Below, one piece after another: positions 59,693 to 64,000 of a DNA stretch of 64,000 nt; the stretch's first letter is position 1; each line of letters starts with the position of its first letter. The position numbers and the translations under genes are program-made. Source of the stretch: UBA5972 sp964567685 (GTDB taxonomy: Bacteria; Pseudomonadota; Alphaproteobacteria; Rhodobacterales; Rhodobacteraceae). The stretch spans positions 1 through 64,000 of the forward strand of contig CAZMNO010000004.1 of assembly GCA_964567685.1 (NCBI GenBank). The letters are read 5' to 3'. The notes under the pieces are model-generated. The model was given only the letters and a program-made list of their open reading frames with translations. It did no database searches and had not been told where the DNA came from.

Positions 59693-60223
59693 ATGTATCC
59701 GATATTTCGCTTTGCCAAAGAGATGGTGCGCTTCGCACGTGCCAAAAAACTGGCCCTTGGTGAAGTACACCGCTCAAGGCATATCTGCTGGCCTTGGGAT
59801 GTGGACCCGTGGATGGAGCTTAATAACGGGCGCACGCTTACGCTTTACGATCTGGGCCGTCTGCCGATGGTCCAGCGAATGGGTCTGGTTCCGGTCATGC
59901 AGCGCAATCGCTGGAACATGGCGGTTGCTGGGGCATCGATCCGCTATCGCCGCCGTGTGCGGATGTTTCAGAAATTCACGATGCGCAGCGCTGTTCTGGG
60001 ATGGGATGACCGGTTTCTCTATTTCCAGCAAACCATGTGGCGCAATGGGGAGGCAACCTCGTCAATACTCTTGCGTATGGCTGCAACTGACGACTCTGGT
60101 ATATTGACCCCGGCCAAAATGGCACGTGCTTTGAACTGGCCTGAAAACTCGCCGACCTTGCCGAAATACGTGCTTGCCTGGATCGAAGCCGAGGCACAAC
60201 GCCCCTGGCCACCCGAGATCTGA
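59693..60223 (+). CDS. Hotdog-fold acyl-CoA thioesterase-like protein
   Basis: A 176-residue protein of the 4-hydroxybenzoyl-CoA thioesterase-like hotdog family. WPWDVDPWMELNNGRTLTLYDLGRLPM near residues 33-60 has the family Asp and the HxxNxG-like pattern, and SIRYRRRVRMFQKFTMRSAVLGWDDRFLYFQQ follows, the strands that form the acyl tunnel. The catalytic residue is not certain and the substrate is unknown. The GGAGCTGCAGGTC before the ATG is a good ribosome site. It precedes a UMF1-type transporter by 74 bases. Confidence 0.82.
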   Translation: MYPIFRFAKEMVRFARAKKLALGEVHRSRHICWPWDVDPWMELNNGRTLTLYDLGRLPMVQRMGLVPVMQRNRWNMAVAGASIRYRRRVRMFQKFTMRSAVLGWDDRFLYFQQTMWRNGEATSSILLRMAATDDSGILTPAKMARALNWPENSPTLPKYVLAWIEAEAQRPWPPEI

Positions 60224-60297
60224 CGGGAAATTCCTTGCTCTGTGTGATTTAAACCTGTCTTATTCCAATTATAAAAACAGGGACGGGGTTTGGTAAA

Positions 60298-61674
60298 ATG
60301 AGTGAGGTTTCTCAGAAAAAGCGTATTTGGGGCTGGATGACGTTCGACTGGGCCAGCCAGCCGTACAACACTTTGCTGCTGACCTTCATTTTCGGCCCTT
60401 TCTTTGCCCAGACGGTAAGCGACATGTTTATTGGGCAAGGCATGGAAGGCGAGGCTGCGAAAGCGCATACCCAAAGTCTCTGGGCGCTGGGCCTGACCGT
60501 TTCGGGGCTGATCATCGCCTTTTCCGCTCCAGTTCTGGGTGCCATGGCTGATGCCACCGGCAGGCGGATGCCGTGGATCTGGTTTTTCTCGCTTCTGTAT
60601 GTCGTGGGGTCGTTCCTATTATGGAAGGCACTGCCGGATGGCACGAATTATGTCTTTGTTCTGGTGGTTTTTGCCGTTGGCTTTATCGGGATGGAGTTCG
60701 CTACGATTTTCACCAACGCATTGTTACCTGATCTGGCTGACGAGGAAGAGGTCGGAAAAATCTCAGGTTCAGGCTTCGCAATGGGATACTGGGGCGGCGT
60801 CCTCGCTCTGTTCCTGATGCTATTGCTGATCGCTGATGATGCAAGCACCGGCAAAACGCTGATCGGGCTGGATCCGCTCTTTGGAGTATTTGATGCCGAA
60901 CAGCGTGAGGGTACTCGTTTCGTCGGGCCGTTCACCGCTATCTGGTATATCGTTTCGATGGTGTTCTTCTTTTTGTGGGTCAAGGAAACGCCAATCAAGG
61001 AAGGGCGGTTTTCTGTTGGCGAAGCGCTGAGCAACCTTGGATCAACGCTGCGGTCCCTGCCCTCGCGATCAAGCCTTTTTGCCTATCTCGGTTCATCGCT
61101 GTTTTACCGTGACGCACTGAACGGGGTTTATACCTTTGGCGGGATATACGCGACGTTCGTTCTGGAATGGCAACTGACCATGATCGGCATATTCGGTATC
61201 ATCGGCGCGATTTCGGCAGCAGTATTTTCGTGGATTGGCGGGTTTGCCGACCGGCGTTTCGGGCCGAAGCCGGTGATCGTGGTTTGTGTGCTGATCCTGA
61301 TCGCCGTTTGTATGACGATCCTGAACATGACGCCGACCACCATTTTCGGAATGCAACTGGCCGAAGGCTCAAACCTGTCCACACAGGTGTTCTTCGTTTG
61401 CGGTGCTGTGATCGGTGCAGCAGGCGGTGCGTTGCAGGCAAGTTCCCGTTCCATGATGGTGCGCCACTCCAATCCTGAACGACCGGCCGAGGCGTTCGGG
61501 CTTTATGCATTGTCGGGCAAATCAACGGCGTTTCTGGCACCCATGCTGATCGCAATGGCAACCCAGGCTACAGGATCGGCGCGGTTGGGCGTGTCGCCAC
61601 TGGTTGGCCTATTTGTCATCAGCCTGATCCTGCTGATCTGGGTCAAACCAGAAGGGGATACAGCGTCTGAATGA
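60298..61674 (+). CDS. MFS transporter, UMF1 family
   Basis: A 458-residue inner-membrane transporter with about 12 helices. It starts IWGWMTFDWASQPYNTLLLTFIF, which is the signature of the UMF1 (Vacuole effluxer Atg22-like) branch of the major facilitator superfamily, and has FSAPVLGAMADATGRRMPW in the loop after the second helix. Substrates of the bacterial members are unknown; the fungal relative Atg22 exports amino acids. Its stop overlaps the mepA start by four bases, so both are probably cotranscribed. Confidence 0.9.
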   Translation: MSEVSQKKRIWGWMTFDWASQPYNTLLLTFIFGPFFAQTVSDMFIGQGMEGEAAKAHTQSLWALGLTVSGLIIAFSAPVLGAMADATGRRMPWIWFFSLLYVVGSFLLWKALPDGTNYVFVLVVFAVGFIGMEFATIFTNALLPDLADEEEVGKISGSGFAMGYWGGVLALFLMLLLIADDASTGKTLIGLDPLFGVFDAEQREGTRFVGPFTAIWYIVSMVFFFLWVKETPIKEGRFSVGEALSNLGSTLRSLPSRSSLFAYLGSSLFYRDALNGVYTFGGIYATFVLEWQLTMIGIFGIIGAISAAVFSWIGGFADRRFGPKPVIVVCVLILIAVCMTILNMTPTTIFGMQLAEGSNLSTQVFFVCGAVIGAAGGALQASSRSMMVRHSNPERPAEAFGLYALSGKSTAFLAPMLIAMATQATGSARLGVSPLVGLFVISLILLIWVKPEGDTASE

Positions 61675-62609
61675 AGGCAAGACGGTCAATTGGTTTTTTG
61701 CTGCTGGCGGTCATTTGTACGGTCTTTCTGGCAGGCACGTCGCATGTCAAAAAGAAACCGAGCGATCCGCTGGCCAACCAGCTTTTCGGGGCGCATAAAA
61801 AGGGATCGCAACAACCAGCACAGGTCATTGGCTATTATGCCAAAGGCTGCCTAGCCGGTGCTGTCCAATTGCCGGAAACCGGCCCGACCTGGCAAGCCAT
61901 GCGGCTCAGCCGCAATCGCAACTGGGGCCACCCGACAATGATTGCCTTCATCCAGCGCTTAAGTGTTGAGGCAACAAAACACGGTTGGGCCGGTCTTTAT
62001 GTCGGTGACATTTCGCAGCCGCGCGGCGGGCCGATGACGTCTGGTCATCAGTCACACCAGCTGGGGTTGGATGCCGATATCTGGATGTTGCCGCCGAAAC
62101 GCCTGAATCTGAGCCGACGGGAAAGGGAAAACCTGTCATCGATATCAGTTCGCACGGATGACCAGAAAAGCGTCAACGCAAACTGGACCCCGGCGCATAT
62201 GGCGATCTTGAAAGCAGCAGCAAAAGACAAAGAGGTCGAGCGAATTTTTGTTGCAGCAGCGGTCAAGATATACATGTGCAAACATGCGGGAAAAGACCGG
62301 AGATGGCTGGCCAAGATCAGACCGCTCTCTGGCCACAATTACCATTTTCATGTCCGGCTAAGATGCCCGCGCGGTTCACCCCGCTGCGTCAAACAAACAC
62401 CGGTTTCGAAGATTTCGAAAGGTGACGGGTGTGATAAGACCCTCATGTGGTGGGTGACCGACTATTTGACTCCACCTGACCCTAAACCCAAAAAGAAGAA
62501 GAAAAAGAAGAAAAAGAAGACCAAGCAGAAACCCAAGCCGAGACGGGCGCGGGAAATGATTATGGCGGATTTACCAAAACAATGTGTTGGCGTTCTGAAT
62601 TCAAATTGA
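61671..62609 (+). CDS. mepA: Penicillin-insensitive murein endopeptidase MepA
   Basis: A 312-residue LAS-family zinc peptidase that cuts D-Ala-mDAP cross-links. An N-terminal signal peptide (LLLAVICTVFLAGTSHV region) is followed by the zinc motif SGHQSHQLGLDADIWM near residue 124 and the second site GHNYHFHVRLRCP near 224. The C-terminal tail carries ten consecutive lysines at about residues 274-283, then a further basic stretch (PKPRRAR), which is unusual for the family and would give a highly positive end. It overlaps the UMF1 stop and, at its own end, the phytase-like gene by 28 bases. Confidence 0.93.
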   Translation: MKARRSIGFLLLAVICTVFLAGTSHVKKKPSDPLANQLFGAHKKGSQQPAQVIGYYAKGCLAGAVQLPETGPTWQAMRLSRNRNWGHPTMIAFIQRLSVEATKHGWAGLYVGDISQPRGGPMTSGHQSHQLGLDADIWMLPPKRLNLSRRERENLSSISVRTDDQKSVNANWTPAHMAILKAAAKDKEVERIFVAAAVKIYMCKHAGKDRRWLAKIRPLSGHNYHFHVRLRCPRGSPRCVKQTPVSKISKGDGCDKTLMWWVTDYLTPPDPKPKKKKKKKKKKTKQKPKPRRAREMIMADLPKQCVGVLNSN

Positions 62610-63487
62610 AAGCTATACTGGCAGGCCTCTTTACCTTGCTCAGCGTTCCCGTTGCAGCCGCCGAACTGGTCTTTGCGGGCAGCTATACCTGGTATGATCA
62701 ACAGGACAATTTTGGCGGTTTTTCCGGCCTGGAAGTTTCATCCGACGGGGTCGCTTTTATGGCAATAACCGACAAGGGTAAAATCACCAGAGGCGTGTTT
62801 TCTCGGCAAGGGGGCAAGATTGCGGGGGTCGCCGCGTCAACTCTGATTCCCCTTCTCGACCGGCAGGGGCAGGCAGTGAAAAAGTATGATATCGATTCCG
62901 AAGGACTGGCAATCGATGGGCGAGGTCGTATTTTTGTTTCGTTTGAGTCCAATCATCGCGTCTGGAGATATGATGGTTTTGGCCAAAGTGCCAATGGCCT
63001 GGGTACACACAGCGATTTCAAGACGCTGCAAGACAACTCATCTCTGGAAGCGCTCGCTGTTGATGATCACGGCACGATCTACACAATGCCAGAGCGATCC
63101 GGCAAATGGGAGCGGCCCTTTCCGGTCTATCGGTATCGAGCGGGAAAATGGGACAGCAGGCTAAAAATCCCGCGTCGGGACAAATTCCTTCCGGTTGCCG
63201 CGGATTTTGGGCCGGATGGCAGGTTTTACCTGCTGGAGCGGGATTTCGTCTGGTATCGGGGTTTTGCCAATCGGATACGACGGTTTGACCTGTCATCGAA
63301 CGGTTTCATCAATGAAGAGGTCCTGTTGACGACGTCTTTCGGCACCCATGACAATCTTGAAGGCATGTCTTTGTGGGCGGATGATGCGGGCAGGATACAT
63401 CTGACGATGATAACGGACGATAATTTCAGCGGATTTCTGGCAACGCAATTTGTTGAATACGCGATAAGCGAAGAGCAGGCTGATTAG
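62582..63487 (+). CDS. Phytase-like/esterase-like secreted protein
   Basis: A 301-residue protein with a signal peptide (FKLKAILAGLFTLLSVPVAAA) and a beta-propeller-like body of the esterase-like phytase family. SGLEVSSDGVAFMAITDKGKI and DSEGLAIDGRGRIFVSFESNHR (residues 100-120) are the two repeated blades; SLEALAVDDHGTIYTMPERSG follows. Phosphatase activity has not been shown for most members. The ATG at 62582 overlaps the end of mepA; a TTG at 62606 would leave a shorter signal peptide. It is convergent with the LOG-family gene. Confidence 0.85.
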   Translation: MCWRSEFKLKAILAGLFTLLSVPVAAAELVFAGSYTWYDQQDNFGGFSGLEVSSDGVAFMAITDKGKITRGVFSRQGGKIAGVAASTLIPLLDRQGQAVKKYDIDSEGLAIDGRGRIFVSFESNHRVWRYDGFGQSANGLGTHSDFKTLQDNSSLEALAVDDHGTIYTMPERSGKWERPFPVYRYRAGKWDSRLKIPRRDKFLPVAADFGPDGRFYLLERDFVWYRGFANRIRRFDLSSNGFINEEVLLTTSFGTHDNLEGMSLWADDAGRIHLTMITDDNFSGFLATQFVEYAISEEQAD

Positions 63488-63530
63488 GGAAGAGCAACAT
63501 TAGCTTCCGCTGGCTCTGCCCCGACAGAGT

Positions 63531-64000
63531 TCATTCGCAAAGGATGAGCTCTTCTATGGCCTCATCAGCGGTTTCAACGAAAGTGATCAGATCAAGGTCG
63601 CCGCGAGCGATTGTTCCGGCATCGGCCAGGGCGTCCCAGTTGATCATTTTTTGCCAGAACTCCTTGCCAAAAAGGATCACCGGTATCTTGTCCATTCTCT
63701 GGGTCTGAATAAGCGTGAGGCTTTCAAATAGTTCGTCCATCGTGCCAAAACCCCCGGGGAAGACAACAATCGCTTTGGCGCGCAGAAGGAAGTGCATTTT
63801 GCGAATGCCGAAATAGTGAAAGTTGAAGCAAAGCTCAGGCGTGGCATATTCATTCGGTGCCTGCTCATGCGGTAAAACGATGTTGAGGGATATTGACCGA
63901 CCACCGGCATCATACGCTCCGCGATTTCCAGCCTCCATCACACCTGGACCACCACCTGTGACAATGACATCCTGACAGCCATCGCTCTCAAGGCTTCTGA
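63531..64000 (-). CDS. LOG-family (TIGR00730) protein, 5' end outside the window
   Basis: The gene continues beyond the right edge. About 156 residues are visible, including GGGPGVMEAGNRGAYDAGG, the first half of the LOG active site, and PGGFGTMDELFESLTLIQT, the second. This family acts as cytokinin-activating nucleotide phosphoribohydrolase or AMP nucleosidase. It is also annotated as a lysine-decarboxylase-like Rossmann protein, an obsolete label. The start is not in the window, and the ATG at 63941 is internal because the GGGPGV motif lies in frame upstream of it. Confidence 0.88.
   Translation of the reverse strand, partial: RSLESDGCQDVIVTGGGPGVMEAGNRGAYDAGGRSISLNIVLPHEQAPNEYATPELCFNFHYFGIRKMHFLLRAKAIVVFPGGFGTMDELFESLTLIQTQRMDKIPVILFGKEFWQKMINWDALADAGTIARGDLDLITFVETADEAIEELILCE

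Noticed and set aside
1..64000. tRNA genes, CRISPR arrays, insertion sequences and prophage genes
   Set aside because: All gaps are under 260 bases. None showed a tRNA cloverleaf with a GTTCRA arm, regular spaced repeats, transposase frames or phage genes.

Overview
The window reads as chromosomal DNA of an alphaproteobacterium, most likely a marine member of the Rhodobacterales (Roseobacter group). The indicators are a small Gram-negative porin, a MarR/OmpR regulator pair resembling PetP/PetR, a dnaE2 polymerase with an alphaproteobacterial type LexA box, a Hint-domain protein of the kind common in Rhodobacteraceae, and the gene orders leuS-lptE-holA, rsfS-rlmH-gpmI-envC-ctpA and xseB-ispA-dxs. 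Coding density is very high. No stretch of 300 bases lacks a gene, and the longest gap is about 255 bases (15165-15419). I saw no rRNA, tRNA, CRISPR array, prophage or insertion sequence.

Layout. 1-7000: tail of a probable AEC transporter, a lytic-transglycosylase-like lipoprotein, then on the minus strand lolA, ftsK, a class I/II aminotransferase and an amidase. 7000-15200: a UbiH-type hydroxylase, a minus-strand group (xthA, thioredoxin-TPR protein, LON-domain protein, Trm112-like protein), an orphan OmpR-type regulator preceded by two striking hairpins, ribA coupled to an L,D-transpeptidase, a YggS-type PLP protein and a porin with a clear terminator. 15400-26600: DUF3576 lipoprotein, leuS-lptE-holA, two glutathione transferases flanking an Ldh-family oxidoreductase, an MttB-family protein without a visible corrinoid partner, and a TPR-sulfotransferase. 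26600-38600: a C-terminally shortened dnaE2 with its own SOS box, a methyltransferase, rppH, the ctpA/envC/gpmI/rlmH/rsfS run, ilvE and, divergently, petP-petR. 38700-48400: DEAD-box helicase, a small membrane protein, a deacetylase, xseB-ispA-dxs, a possible FAR-17a/AIG1-like membrane protein, an RlmD-type methyltransferase coupled to an ABC exporter. 48500-64000: LysE exporter, hslO-nudix-cca, a second nudix gene, a receiver-PP2C phosphatase with an adjacent Hpt gene, argG, a frameshifted Hint protein, a coupled class IV aminotransferase/sulfotransferase pair, msrA, yggT, a thioesterase, a UMF1-type transporter, mepA, a phytase-like protein and a LOG-family gene running off the edge.

Most genes are housekeeping: envelope building (lolA, lptE, envC, ctpA, mepA, L,D-transpeptidase), isoprenoid and ubiquinone synthesis (ispA, dxs, UbiH), translation (leuS, rlmH, rsfS, cca) and DNA metabolism (ftsK, holA, xthA, xseB, dnaE2). 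The items that most repay a second look are: rsfS, whose only in-frame start covering the conserved N-terminus is a CTG behind a perfect GGAGG; the truncated dnaE2 with an SOS box and no imuA/imuB beside it; the overlapping aminotransferase/sulfotransferase pair, which recalls a fused plant protein; the split Hint protein; and a 52-base near-perfect hairpin upstream of xthA. I did not find a convincing wholly new multi-gene defence or biosynthetic system here.
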